The position numbers were made by a program, and so were the translations under genes. Shown piece after piece: positions 49,567 to 60,754 of a stretch of DNA of 64,000 nucleotides (its first letter is position 1; each line of letters opens with the position of its first letter). The stretch is from an uncultured Paracoccaceae bacterium (GTDB taxonomy: Bacteria > Pseudomonadota > Alphaproteobacteria > Rhodobacterales > Rhodobacteraceae). The notes below the pieces were generated by a model. It searched no databases. It had not been told where the DNA came from and worked only from the letters and a program-made list of their open reading frames with translations. The stretch covers positions 302,720 through 366,719 of the forward strand of contig CANMPD010000002.1 of the NCBI GenBank assembly GCA_947499635.1. The letters are read 5' to 3'.

Positions 49567-50172
49567 ATGAAAAAATTCGAAACTTTTACCGGTGTCGCAG
49601 CCCCTATGCCGCTTGTGAACATCGACACAGACATGATTATCCCCAAAATCTTTCTGAAAACCATCAAGCGTTCTGGCTTGGGTGTGCATGCTTTTGATGA
49701 GATGCGTTTTGACCGTCAAGGCAACGAAATTCCTGATTTTGTTCTGAACAAACCCGCATACCGCAAAAGTGAGATTATCGTTGCCGGCGATAACTTTGGC
49801 TGTGGCTCATCACGTGAACACGCCCCTTGGGCGTTAGCCGATTTCGGCATCAAAGTGGTACTCTCAACATCTTTTGCCGATATCTTTTTCAACAACTGCT
49901 TTAAGAATGGTATGCTGCCGATTGTTCTACCTCAGGAGCAAATCGACCTGCTTATGCAAGATGCTGAAAAAGGCGAAAACGCGCGGATGACCGTGGACCT
50001 TGAAGCCCAAGAGATCACAACATCTGATGGCGACGTGATCAAATTCAACGTCGATAGTTTCAAAAAGCACTGTCTGCTGAATGGGCTGGATGACATCGGT
50101 CTAACACTAGAAAAGTCCGGCGCAATTAAGAGTTTTGAAGAAAACGCAGCGCAGTCTCGCCCATGGGTCTAA
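49567..50172 (+). CDS. leuD: 3-isopropylmalate dehydratase small subunit
   Basis: [37 protein letters not shown]. Confidence 0.95.
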   Translation: MKKFETFTGVAAPMPLVNIDTDMIIPKIFLKTIKRSGLGVHAFDEMRFDRQGNEIPDFVLNKPAYRKSEIIVAGDNFGCGSSREHAPWALADFGIKVVLSTSFADIFFNNCFKNGMLPIVLPQEQIDLLMQDAEKGENARMTVDLEAQEITTSDGDVIKFNVDSFKKHCLLNGLDDIGLTLEKSGAIKSFEENAAQSRPWV

Positions 50173-50204
50173 CAGACCATTAACAAGGCGAAACCTATGC
50201 GAGA

Positions 50205-50234
50205 AAACCGCCCCTTCAAAAAGGGCGGTTTTTT
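50205..50234 (+). terminator. Rho-independent terminator after leuD
   Basis: AAAACCGCCCCTTCAAAAAGGGCGGTTTTTT. Confidence 0.85.
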
Positions 50235-50546
50235 ATGACCACACCTTTTGCAAATCGCCCGCCCTCATTTCTGCCACATTCACCCTAGGTGAATATAGAT
50301 TCTAAAATACGTCCTCTCCTGTGTCATGTCTGGTCGCAAACGAACCTAACACTCTGAAATTTCAAGCAGGATTGATGCAAGCGTGCACCATTCTCAACTT
50401 TGCACGCGTAAAAATCAAAATAAAACACTCGGCTCGCTTGAGACATCTACTCGAATTCTGCAACAATGGGGCAAAATTGAGGCAATCTGTTCTCATTTAG
50501 AGGACACTCCATATTGGTACCGCGCATTATAAGCGCTGACCTTTAG

Positions 50547-51395
50547 GTGAAGGGATTTGACGTGCTTGCAGGCATGGGTGGCGCAGCTTTGCGTGGAATA
50601 ATGGTTGTTGGACTAGTGGCGTTACCGTCGCTCATCCTGCCATCGTCGACTTGGCAATCTGCCGAGCTGGTTGTGCTTGCAACCCTGCTATGTGGTGGGT
50701 TCACCTTTATGGAATACTATGCCGCATCGCCGTCCTGTATTGAATTTCGCGACGCTGCACCTGTAAATCGCATTCGTTTTAGCTGTTTACTGCTGTGCGT
50801 TTTACTGGTTGCGATCACATTACAATTTCACACTCATACGACACCCTTAAATACGCTGATGTATCATGGGGGACTCATGCTTGGAAATCTTCTGGACTTT
50901 CCACTATCGCCTGTGCGTTTGATCCAAAAGTTGTTACCTCCGGCAGTTACAACGACACATGTGAACTTGATCCGCAGCGTCTGTTCAGTCGCTTATTTCA
51001 TCTCACTTGGTGCGATAGTGTTCTATGCCCTTATATTGCGTGCAACCCAGTGGCCATTGCACAAGGGTCCGTTCAATGTCTGGGTCAACTTACCCTTGTT
51101 TGATCCAACCGCGGGCGGCGATGTTGTAGCTCGTCTACGCCGAGATGCGCGACTACACTTTCTCTGTGGTTTCACTTTGCCTTTCCTGTTGCCAATCTTT
51201 TTGCTGCAAGCCAGCCATAACGTCATTATTCTACATATGTTGGAGACCCCGCAACTTTTGGCATGGGTCACTACGGGCTGGGCCATGATACCCGCAATGA
51301 TGGTCATGCGCGCAATTACACGGTTGCGAGTGGCGGAATTAATTACGCAAAAACGTCGCAGCTTTGCGCAAGCACAAGACTTTCAGACAGTATGA
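50547..51395 (+). CDS. Hypothetical polytopic membrane protein
   Basis: 282 aa, several hydrophobic segments; GTG start; alternative starts exist. Confidence 0.7.
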   Translation: MKGFDVLAGMGGAALRGIMVVGLVALPSLILPSSTWQSAELVVLATLLCGGFTFMEYYAASPSCIEFRDAAPVNRIRFSCLLLCVLLVAITLQFHTHTTPLNTLMYHGGLMLGNLLDFPLSPVRLIQKLLPPAVTTTHVNLIRSVCSVAYFISLGAIVFYALILRATQWPLHKGPFNVWVNLPLFDPTAGGDVVARLRRDARLHFLCGFTLPFLLPIFLLQASHNVIILHMLETPQLLAWVTTGWAMIPAMMVMRAITRLRVAELITQKRRSFAQAQDFQTV

Positions 51396-52402
51396 CAACA
51401 CGCTGGATCACAGGGCTGCTCTGTGTACTGGCTTATCTAACCCTAGGTGGTGTTACGGCGCTGAAAGCAGAAACTTTGCGTATTGCAAATTTTCATACCG
51501 ACTTATCTCGTGATGGCCCAGGAATGTTACTGCGCGATCTGACCCGCAGTACAGAACCCGATATAAAAGCCGTCATTGCAACAATATTAGCATCGGATGC
51601 GGATATTATTACCCTGCAAGGGGTGGACTGGGATTTTGAGCAACGCACCGCACGAGCCCTTAAGGCGCAGTTGGCGCAACGATACCCGTTTCACTTTACC
51701 TCAAAACCCAACGCAGGCCAGCCCAGTGGATTAGACATGGATGGCGATGGTCAAATTGGGCGAGCGGGTGACAGCCTAGGATGGGGCCAATTCAGTGGCC
51801 AAAATGGATTGTTAATTCTGTCTCAACACCCGATTATTACGCCACAGGTGATAGACCTTACCCCAATGTTATGGCGAGATTTACCTGCACATCAAATGCC
51901 CCGCTATGATAACGGCCTGCCTTTTCCTTCCGAGGCTGTGCAATATGTACAACCCTTGTCGTCGACCAACCATTGGGCTGTTCCTATCAATATTGGCGCA
52001 GACTCTCCGCTGTGGATTATCGCTTTCCATGCAACCCCACCCGTCTTTGACGGGCCCGAAGATCGCAATGGTCGGCGCAATGCTGACGAACTCCGCCTCG
52101 CCCAACGCCTGATTGACAAAGTATACCCTGCGCCATTTGTCCTTACAGGGGCTGCGAATTTAGACCCTCATCGTGGCGACGGACAGCACGAAGCCATCAC
52201 CCAATTGCTCGCAGATCCGCGCCTACAAGACCCCACGCCAAGCGACACACAAAACCAAACGCACACGGTCGAGTGGCCACAAACCGGCCCGATGCGGGTT
52301 GATTATGTCCTACCTGCGCGCAGTTTGTCAGTGATTGGCGCAGGCCTGCTGCGCGACACGGGCAGCCGCCACAGCCTTGTTTGGGTGGATATCATGCCTT
52401 AA
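51392..52402 (+). CDS. Secreted endonuclease/exonuclease/phosphatase family protein
   Basis: Signal peptide; ETLRIANFHTDLSRDGPGMLLRDL; QNGLLILSQHPI; VDYVLPARSL; ATGA overlap with upstream ORF. Confidence 0.85.
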   Translation: MTTRWITGLLCVLAYLTLGGVTALKAETLRIANFHTDLSRDGPGMLLRDLTRSTEPDIKAVIATILASDADIITLQGVDWDFEQRTARALKAQLAQRYPFHFTSKPNAGQPSGLDMDGDGQIGRAGDSLGWGQFSGQNGLLILSQHPIITPQVIDLTPMLWRDLPAHQMPRYDNGLPFPSEAVQYVQPLSSTNHWAVPINIGADSPLWIIAFHATPPVFDGPEDRNGRRNADELRLAQRLIDKVYPAPFVLTGAANLDPHRGDGQHEAITQLLADPRLQDPTPSDTQNQTHTVEWPQTGPMRVDYVLPARSLSVIGAGLLRDTGSRHSLVWVDIMP

Positions 52403-52505
52403 CCTGTATTCCTGTGCGAGGTTTAGCCTTAAATCCACCGGCAGTTATTGACGCTCTGCAGCTTGGCCGCTACGCCCATGCGCAACACTTTTGAGGAGCT
52501 TACGC

Positions 52506-53615
52506 ATGACCAACCCATCGATTCTCATCCTTCCCGGCGACGGTATCGGCCCAGAAGTCATGGCCGAAGTCCGCAAGGTCATCAGCTGGTTTGGTGACAA
52601 ACGTGACATCGCCTTTGACGTGAGTGAAGATCTCGTGGGTGGCGCAGCTTATGACGCACATGGAACCCCCTTGCATGACGACACAATGGCTAAAGCCCAA
52701 GAAGTCGACGCAGTCCTGCTGGGTGCTGTTGGGGGGCCAAAGTACGATGTCTTGGACTTTTCAGTAAAACCTGAACGTGGTCTTCTACGTTTACGTAAAG
52801 AAATGGATTTGTTTTCCAACCTACGCCCAGCACAATGCTTTGATGCGCTCGCAGATTTCTCATCTTTGAAAAAAGATGTGGTTGCCGGGCTGGACATAAT
52901 GATCGTTCGCGAGCTCACATCAGGTATCTATTTTGGCGAGCCGCGCGGCATCTTTACAGAAGGCAATGAACGGGTTGGTGTAAACACCCAGCGCTATACC
53001 GAAAGCGAGATTAACCGTGTCGCACGGTCGGCATTTGAACTGGCAATGCGTCGTGACAAAAAACTGTGCTCGATGGAAAAAGCCAACGTCATGGAAAGTG
53101 GTATCCTGTGGAGAGAAGTCGTAACTGAGGTTGCTAAAGACTATCCCGAGGTTGAACTCTCGCATATGTACGCCGATGCAGGCGCAATGCAACTGTGCCG
53201 TTGGCCAAAGCAATTCGACGTCATCGTGACGGATAACTTGTTTGGCGATCTGCTATCTGATGCGGCCGCGATGCTGACTGGCTCACTGGGCATGTTGCCT
53301 TCTGCGAGTCTGGGAGCCCCTATGGAGAATGGTCGCCCCAAAGCGCTGTACGAACCGGTACATGGCTCTGCACCAGACATTGCAGGTCAAGGCAAGGCAA
53401 ACCCGATCGCCTGTATCCTTAGCTTTGCAATGGCGCTGCGTTACAGCTTTGATCTGGGATCTGAGGCTGACCTTCTAGAGGCTGCTGTTGAAAAAATTCT
53501 TGCCGATGGTGTGCGCACTGCCGACCTATTGGGTGAAGAAGGCAAGAGCCCCGTTTCAACATCGCAAATGGGCGATGCCGTTATTGCGGCACTGGACGCA
53601 AGCCTGGCCACTTAA
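52506..53615 (+). CDS. leuB: 3-isopropylmalate dehydrogenase
   Basis: [70 protein letters not shown]. Confidence 0.96.
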   Translation: MTNPSILILPGDGIGPEVMAEVRKVISWFGDKRDIAFDVSEDLVGGAAYDAHGTPLHDDTMAKAQEVDAVLLGAVGGPKYDVLDFSVKPERGLLRLRKEMDLFSNLRPAQCFDALADFSSLKKDVVAGLDIMIVRELTSGIYFGEPRGIFTEGNERVGVNTQRYTESEINRVARSAFELAMRRDKKLCSMEKANVMESGILWREVVTEVAKDYPEVELSHMYADAGAMQLCRWPKQFDVIVTDNLFGDLLSDAAAMLTGSLGMLPSASLGAPMENGRPKALYEPVHGSAPDIAGQGKANPIACILSFAMALRYSFDLGSEADLLEAAVEKILADGVRTADLLGEEGKSPVSTSQMGDAVIAALDASLAT

Positions 53616-53640
53616 GGCGACCAGATATAATATATGCATC

Positions 53641-53671
53641 AAAAGCCTCAGCTTCGCGCTGAGGCTTTTTT
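53641..53671 (+). terminator. Rho-independent terminator after leuB
   Basis: AAAAGCCTCAGCTTCGCGCTGAGGCTTTTTT. Confidence 0.88.
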
Positions 53672-53841
53672 ACTCTCAGATGCTATAATCTCATGCCAAT
53701 ACGTCACAATTCATACCTCTTTCATATGAGAATGTAATTTCTGAAGATATCCTGCTTGCCCCTGCCCCCAAAGCAGCGTTAGCGCTAGAGAGGCATCTCT
53801 TAGCCAACAGAAGGTTCAGCGCACAAAAGCGAGGGAATGAT

Positions 53842-54786
53842 ATGAACATTAAGGCAGTGCTCATGGCTCTCTTGGCCTATGGTTTATTTTCGACCCATGA
53901 TGTTGTGGTCAAATTTGTCAGTGTTAATTTGACCGCGTTCCAAATCGTATTCTTCAGTGCGCTTTTGTCCTTTCCCCTACTCACGCTCATGCTCGTACGC
54001 GATACGACGCTGGGAAATCTGCGTCCAAAACACCCACGTTGGACTGCGCTTCGTTCTGTCGTTGTTGCAATCATTCCTGCCTGCGCATTTTATGCGTTTT
54101 CAGTGCTACCCATGGCGCAGGTTTACGCATTGTTGTTTGCGACGCCCTTGTTGGTGACTTTGTTGTCTATTCCAATTCTCGGTGAAAAGGTGGGTTTGCC
54201 GCGTATGACAGCCGTTTTGATCGGCTTTATCGGTGTGATGGTCGTTCTGCGCCCCGGTTCAACCGAATTGGGCCTTGGCCATGCAGCGGCCCTGGTTTCA
54301 GCCTTTGGAGGTGCAACCCAATCTGTCATTTTACGCAAGATAAGCGCAGATGAGCGGCGCAGCGTTTTAATGCTGTTCCCCATGTTGGCCACCGTGATGA
54401 TTATGGGCGCAATAATGCCATTTGTTTATGTTCCCATGAGCTCAGCAGAATTCGGCGGCGTCGCTATTATCGCTTTGCTTGGCTTTTGCGCAATGCTGTG
54501 TCTCGTGCAGGCCTATACTGTCGGCGAAGCGCCTGTTGTCGCACCTATGCAATATTCACAAATCATTTGGGCAACTTTATTTGGCGCATTAATTTTTGGT
54601 GAAAGCGTCGACCAGATGACGCTCCTGGGAGCCGCGATCATCATTGCAAGCGGCGTTATGATCGTTATCCGCGAGGCAAAAGGTGGGCGGTCTCATAACA
54701 CCCCCGTTATTCGTACTCGAAGCCGCCCTTTGACACCTGCAGGAATGAACGTTTCCATTCTTTTGAAACGCCCGACGAAGGAATAA
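53842..54786 (+). CDS. DMT superfamily transporter (EamA family)
   Basis: Ten-TM pattern; LLFATPLLVTLLSIPILGEKVGLPRMTAVLIGFIGVMVVLRPG; IIWATLFGALIFGE. Confidence 0.9.
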   Translation: MNIKAVLMALLAYGLFSTHDVVVKFVSVNLTAFQIVFFSALLSFPLLTLMLVRDTTLGNLRPKHPRWTALRSVVVAIIPACAFYAFSVLPMAQVYALLFATPLLVTLLSIPILGEKVGLPRMTAVLIGFIGVMVVLRPGSTELGLGHAAALVSAFGGATQSVILRKISADERRSVLMLFPMLATVMIMGAIMPFVYVPMSSAEFGGVAIIALLGFCAMLCLVQAYTVGEAPVVAPMQYSQIIWATLFGALIFGESVDQMTLLGAAIIIASGVMIVIREAKGGRSHNTPVIRTRSRPLTPAGMNVSILLKRPTKE

Positions 54787-55276
54787 CCCTTCGCCTAAAG
54801 CCATAGGTGGAACAAAGCCAAGCTTATCTGTCTTAAGCATAGCACCAAAAGCAAACACACCGCGTTTTGGGGATGACTGTTATGGTTACGGTGATCCAAG
54901 GCCCAAGGGGTAGGTAAAAACCAACACCTGAGGGAAATATCATCGCGATAACGAGCCCAGTACTGCGTGTCCAAGCTTTGAAAACCAGTTCTTTTATCAG
55001 AGTAACTAAGCCAAAGCCTATGTTTCGTCATCATCCACATATCGCTCTTGATGCATAACGTATTTACGCCTGATTTTGCATCTGTTGATGTCCAGCCTTA
55101 TCCGCCTTTACGTATCGTTCTGGACTTAGCGCATGCGTCCTAATAGCGTTTACGTAAGGTATATGTTGGGTAAGGATACTCTAAACGCCTAAGATAAAAT
55201 TTATTTCAGAAAATGCTCAGAGTAAGTCTCTGAGCGAGCTTAAAATTCGATACGACCTCATATTCAGGAGAACATC

Positions 55277-57079
55277 ATGTTTCAACGAAACAGTCTCATA
55301 ATTGCTGGTATTGCAGCGATGATATCGACGCCCTCTACCGCCCAAACCGCTGCAGACGCGGTTGCACCTGAAGCCGAGACCTCTCTGACAACGACATTCT
55401 CGGATATCAGCCCAGCAGCACAAGCCGCTTTGGCCGCGAAAAATGCCGGCACCCCTGTCGTGGCTGATGACTGGATGATCGCTGCAGCAAATCCTTTGGC
55501 GGTCGAAGCCGGGGCCGATATTTTACGAAACGGAGGCACCGCTGCAGATGCAATGGTCGCGGTGCAGTCTGTTCTTGGTCTGGTCGAGCCACAGTCTTCA
55601 GGCCTTGGTGGTGGTGCATTCTTGGTGTGGTATGATGCTGAAAGCCACGCGTTAACAACATTAGACGGCCGTGAAACCGCGCCAATGGCTGTGACACCAA
55701 CTGTTTTTCAAGATGACAATGGTGAACCTCTCAAATTTTTCGACGCGGTCGTGGGGGGACTTTCGGTTGGAACGCCCGGGACACCACGTCTGATGGAAGA
55801 AGCACATCGCCGTTGGGGGCGCGCCAACTGGGGGGATCTGTTCCAGTCGGCAATTCATCTCGCGGAAGAAGGGTTCTCTGTATCGGAACGAATGGCATCA
55901 TCCATCGCAGCGGATGCCGACCGTTTAGGGCGATTTGCCTCGACCGCAGATTATTTTATACCGGATGGCACCCCCCTTGCCACTGGAACGATACTCACAA
56001 ATCAGGACTACGCAGATGTTTTACGACAGGTCGCGTTTAAAGGGGCCGACGCCATCTACACGGGACCAATTGCAGCGGATATCGTGCGCGCCGTGCAATC
56101 AGCTGATGGGAACCCAGGTCTTTTGGCTATGGAAGATCTCGAAAAATATCGTGTAATTGAAAGGCCTGCGGTCTGTGTTACGTATCACAAGTCTGAGGTT
56201 TGTGGCATGGGGCCGCCATCTTCGGGCGCTTTAACGGTTGGGCAAATCCTCGGTATTGCAGGAGAGTTCAATCTAACGGATCTGGGCACCGAACACCCCG
56301 ACAGTTGGCGTATTATTGGCGATGCCTCTCGTCTCGCCTTTGCCGACCGCGGTCGCTATATGGCCGATAGCGACTTTGTGCCGATGCCAACCAAAGGGTT
56401 GCTTGACCCTTTGTATCTCCAAAATCGTGCACACCAAATCCAAGCAACAGATAAGGTGCTTGAAACAATCGAACCAGGCCAGCCGGCTTGGGACCACGCG
56501 ATGTTACTCTCCGATGACCAGTCGATTGAGTTCCCTTCAACCAGCCATATCTCAATCGTTGACAGTTACGGCAACGCGCTTTCGATGACGACCACAATCG
56601 AAAATGGTTTTGGCAGTCGTCTCTTTGTGCGCGGATTTCTATTAAACAATGAACTGACCGATTTCAGCTTCCGAACACATGTTGATGGCGCACCTATAGC
56701 GAACCGAATTGAGCCGGGCAAGCGGCCCAGATCCTCAATGGCGCCGACAATTGTGATGCAAGATGGTGCCCCTGTACTGGTGATTGGCAGTCCAGGCGGT
56801 AGCCGTATAATCGGGTATGTAGCTCAGGCAATTATCGCTCATTTAGATTGGGGGATGGATGTACAACAAGCCGTTTCAATGCCGCATTTGGTCAATCGTT
56901 TTGGCACATATGATGTGGAACAGGGGACACGCGCCGAAGCTCTGATCGAACCGCTCTCTGCATTCGGCTTTGAGGTAAACCCACGCGGCTTAAACTCTGG
57001 CCTGCATGCAATTTCAATTGGTGACAAGCTACTCGGAGGAGCTGACCCACGTCGAGAAGGTATCGCGTTAGGAGAATAA
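55277..57079 (+). CDS. ggt: Gamma-glutamyltransferase
   Basis: DILRNGGTAADAMVAVQSVLGLVEPQSSGLGGGAFLVWYDA; autoprocessing-type region STSHISIVDSYGNALSMTTTIENGFGS. Confidence 0.94.
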   Translation: MFQRNSLIIAGIAAMISTPSTAQTAADAVAPEAETSLTTTFSDISPAAQAALAAKNAGTPVVADDWMIAAANPLAVEAGADILRNGGTAADAMVAVQSVLGLVEPQSSGLGGGAFLVWYDAESHALTTLDGRETAPMAVTPTVFQDDNGEPLKFFDAVVGGLSVGTPGTPRLMEEAHRRWGRANWGDLFQSAIHLAEEGFSVSERMASSIAADADRLGRFASTADYFIPDGTPLATGTILTNQDYADVLRQVAFKGADAIYTGPIAADIVRAVQSADGNPGLLAMEDLEKYRVIERPAVCVTYHKSEVCGMGPPSSGALTVGQILGIAGEFNLTDLGTEHPDSWRIIGDASRLAFADRGRYMADSDFVPMPTKGLLDPLYLQNRAHQIQATDKVLETIEPGQPAWDHAMLLSDDQSIEFPSTSHISIVDSYGNALSMTTTIENGFGSRLFVRGFLLNNELTDFSFRTHVDGAPIANRIEPGKRPRSSMAPTIVMQDGAPVLVIGSPGGSRIIGYVAQAIIAHLDWGMDVQQAVSMPHLVNRFGTYDVEQGTRAEALIEPLSAFGFEVNPRGLNSGLHAISIGDKLLGGADPRREGIALGE

Positions 57080-57116
57080 ACTAACGGAGCTACTCTCTAG
57101 GTGCCTCCAATCCTTA

Positions 57117-57630
57117 TATCTCAGAATCGTATCCGATCTCCTTTGTGGCAAAATACCAAGTCAAAGGAGTGGAACAATTCCGCGAAAGGGCCAATCCAGT
57201 GACTGGCAAGCGCGTCTCATAGCTCAACCCGGAAGACTGCTGGATCACACATGACCTCCTTGTGCTCCGGATCATTGACGCCAAGCTTTGGGAAACAGCC
57301 AAAACCCGTCAGAAGACCCTGGATAAGACAGGCAAATCGTTCTGGACCAAACAACATCCCGGTACTTGTTGTATGGCCTTTCCAAATGCGGGTGCTGTGG
57401 CGGTGGGTTTCTCGATGATTTCACAAAGCACATGAACAAGCTTCGGCGCGAACACGATGCGGCGACGGATCACTACCGTTGCGTGTTGACCTCGACGCGC
57501 AAAAAACTAGGCCAGATGGTCGATGCCATCGCCGAGGGCGCACCTGTCGCCCCGATAAAAGATAAAATGCATACGCTGGAAGACCAACGCATCGAATTAG
57601 AGAGGTTGTTGGAAGATGTGCAGGAGGCGA
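57117..57630 (+). pseudogene. Degraded serine recombinase C-terminal region (recombinase + zinc ribbon + coiled coil)
   Basis: NPVTGKRVS*LNPEDCWITHDLLVLRIIDAKLWETAKTRQKTLDKTG with in-frame TAG; then frame change to LLYGLSKCGCCGGGF and FTKHMNKLRREHDAA. Confidence 0.8.
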
Positions 57631-57637
57631 CAAGTAT

Positions 57638-59941
57638 TTGTTCTCACTGTCGCTGAACCCGCCACAGGATGCGGAAGTCTCTGTAGACGACTTTGAAGAG
57701 ACTATTGTTGCGGCCGAGAAGCGCCTTGGTCTCACTGGCCAGCCTCGCGCCATTGTCTTTCATGAAAAGAACGGACGGCGGCATGCGCATGCGGTCTGGT
57801 CCCGCATTGATGGGCAGGAACTGAAGGCCATCAACCTGCCGCACTACAAGCGAAAGCTTGGGGGGCTCGCTCGCGAGCTTTACCGCAGCCATGATTGGGA
57901 GATGCCACAAGGCTTTGTGGACGCGGAAAAGCGCGACCCGCTGAACTACACGCGGCAAGAGATGCGCGCGCGACTGGGGGCCGAGATGGATCTACCCTCC
58001 GCGCAGGATGTCGCGGATCAGTTGCACGATCTTCCCGTGCAACCGATTGATGCGCGCAATAAAGCTTTCGAAGTGCGACGGGCAAAACTGATTGAAACGC
58101 AGCGCAAGGAACGCGCGACGTTTCTCAAGCGGCAAGAAGAGCTGCGCATCGCAGAGATCAAAGCGCGGCAAGCCAGCCTGCCTAGGGGTTTGCGCGGTCT
58201 CTTGTCTCGCGCGACGGGGCAATATCAGGCGAAACTCCAAAAAATCGAAACCGATGCCACGGCCGCAGAACACCGCGACCGCGCAGCGCAGCAAACACTG
58301 GTGATCAAACATCTCGCGAAACGACAAGCGCTCACGCGTGACGGCCAAAATCAGGGTCTGTCCACTGCTTTCCATACCAAGGCGCAAACGGATCCAAATC
58401 AAGCACTGGTTCTGCGCGATGACGAACTTCCCCATTCCGCAGCGCAACTGACCAAGTCGCCGGAGCTGGTGCTGGATCATATCTCGCAGACCAAGACCTC
58501 ATTCAAACGGGTCGATGTATTGCGGAAGATCGACGATCCACTGGCATTGCAGAAGGCAGCGGACACGGCGATGACGACATCGCAACTGGTGCGTCTGACG
58601 GATGACAGCAGCACGCCTGTCTTCACGACAACGGACTATCAAAACGCCGAACGGGATTTGGATGGTGCTGCGCGATCTATGACGCGTACGGGTGGATTTG
58701 GCGTCGCATCCGTGAACACCACGGACGTGATCAAAGAACAAAACGCCAAAATGCGCCGGGCCTTTAGCGGCAAGTTGAGCGCCGAACAGCAAGACGCTTT
58801 GCATCATGTTTTGGGCGACAAACAACTTTCTTCCGTGGTTGGTCTTGCGGGCGCGGGTAAAAGCACCTTGCTTGCCACCGCGCAGGAGGCCTGGGTTAAA
58901 CAGGGCTTCACTGTGCGCGCGGCTCTGGCGGGAAAAGCCGCCGAGGAACTGCAAAGCGCATCGGGAATCGCAAGCCGCACACTCGCATCCTTGGAGTTGT
59001 CATGGAAGAACGGCTACGAGCCCATCGCAAATGGCGATGTCCTTGTCATCGACGAAGCGGGTATGATCGGGACGCGACAATTGTCGCGCGTTACCAGCAA
59101 GATGAACGAGATCGGCGCGAAACTGGTTCTGGTGGACGATCCGGACCAGTTACAACCTATCGAAGCAGGCACACCGTTCCGTCAGGTCGTCAAGACCCAC
59201 AGTGCGGCACGCCTCACCGAAATCCACCGGCAAAAGTCAGAGTGGCAGAAACAGGCGTCGAGGGATCTCGCGGCGGGTGACATGTCGAAATCTGTGGATC
59301 AGTACCGCAAACGCGATGCGGTCACCGAGGTCGATCATCGCGGCGGCGCCATAGATGTTCTGGTCGAAACCTACGCCATGGATATCGCCGTCAACGGCAG
59401 AACAAAATCCCGCCTCGCTTTTGCACACAAACGCAAAGACGTGCACGCGCTCAATCAAGCCATTCGATCCGCATTGCGGTCAGACCCGGACGCACCACCT
59501 GAAACGATGTTCACCACAGACACTGGCAAACGCGCTTTTGCAGCCGACGACCGCATTGTCTTCACCCGTAACGACAAGGACATCGGTGTGAAGAACGGCA
59601 TGCTGGGCACGGTCGTAACGGCACAGGATGGTGAGATTGCCGTCGCGCTCGACGGCGACACAGATCGACTTGTCCGCTTCGACCCACGCGCGTTCAAAGC
59701 CTTCGTTCACGGCTACGCCGTCACCATCCACAAATCCCAAGGCGCGACAGTCGACCAATCCTACGTGCTTGCCTCCCGTTCCATGGATCGGCATTTGGCC
59801 TACGTCGCCATGACACGGCATCGCGACGACATGCGCCTCGTCATCAACAATCGCGACCGACCGACTTGGGCAGCGGATCAAAAGCATCGGCACTACCAAC
59901 AAGGGCAAACACGATCACACGCCGGGCCATCAATGGGTTAG
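57638..59941 (+). pseudogene. N-terminally truncated relaxase fused to TraA-like helicase
   Basis: KYLFSLSLNPPQDAEVSVDDFEE and NGRRHAHAVWSRIDG relaxase motifs with no N-terminal catalytic region; track start is TTG inside KYLFSLSL; helicase Walker A GLAGAGKST, Walker B VIDEAGM. Confidence 0.82.
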
Positions 59942-60109
59942 CCACATCTTGGAAGCCACAGCAGACCTTGGTGGATCGCGCAGAGAAGGGCGGGACAGAG
60001 CCCAAAGTGACGAATTCTGCATGTTGCGTAAATGTCAGCTTTGAGCCCATTTTAACGTATTGTGCGACTGGAGAAATTCGGTCATCCTTAACGAGAAAAT
60101 TAAGGAGAC

Positions 60110-60754
60110 ATGCTCATGGAGTTGTCGGAAATCGTCGCATTTGCATTTGTCGCAAGTCTGCTCGTGATGTCACCCGGACCGAATGGGGTTTTGATTGCTA
60201 AGACGGTGCCGACATCCGGGCGGGCGGCAGGGTTTGCCAATGTTGCAGGGTTCGTCACTGGCTTCTACCTTCACGGAGCGATGGCAATACTTGGCCTCTC
60301 GATCATACTGGTCCAGTCGGCAACCGCATTTGCCATCGTGAAGTATCTTGGCGCGGCCTATCTGTGTTGGATCGGTGTCAAAGCACTGATATCCGCTTGG
60401 CAAGGCATTGAAACCACTGGCGAAGTGAAACCTGCCGACAGAAGGCGGACGTTGTCCAAGGCATATATTGAAGGCTTACTGACCAATGCGCTTAATCCGA
60501 AGGTTTCGATGTTTTACCTGGCTGCATTCCCGCAATTTATCACGTTAGGCGAGACGACCGCGACCGCATCATTCATGCTGGTCTTCATCCATTCGATGAT
60601 CAATGCGATTTGGTTCGGGGCGATGGTCCTTTTGATGTCTCGCCTGACTTCAATCGCCAGAAGCGGTAATTTTCAGCGGTGGCTTAAGGGCACTACTGGC
60701 GTTGTTTTTATCGGGTTCGGCGCGAAGCTGGCAACCTACAAGCCTAACATCTGA
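60110..60754 (+). CDS. LysE family translocator
   Basis: FVASLLVMSPGPNGVLIAKT; YLGAAYLCWIGVKAL; GLLTNALNPKVSMFYLAAFPQF. Confidence 0.92.
   Translation: MLMELSEIVAFAFVASLLVMSPGPNGVLIAKTVPTSGRAAGFANVAGFVTGFYLHGAMAILGLSIILVQSATAFAIVKYLGAAYLCWIGVKALISAWQGIETTGEVKPADRRRTLSKAYIEGLLTNALNPKVSMFYLAAFPQFITLGETTATASFMLVFIHSMINAIWFGAMVLLMSRLTSIARSGNFQRWLKGTTGVVFIGFGAKLATYKPNI

Noticed and set aside
57366-57656. 96-aa ORF as an independent protein
   Set aside because: It is the collapsed C-terminal part of a serine recombinase (CGCCGGGF ... FTKHMNKLRREHDAA), so treated as pseudogene
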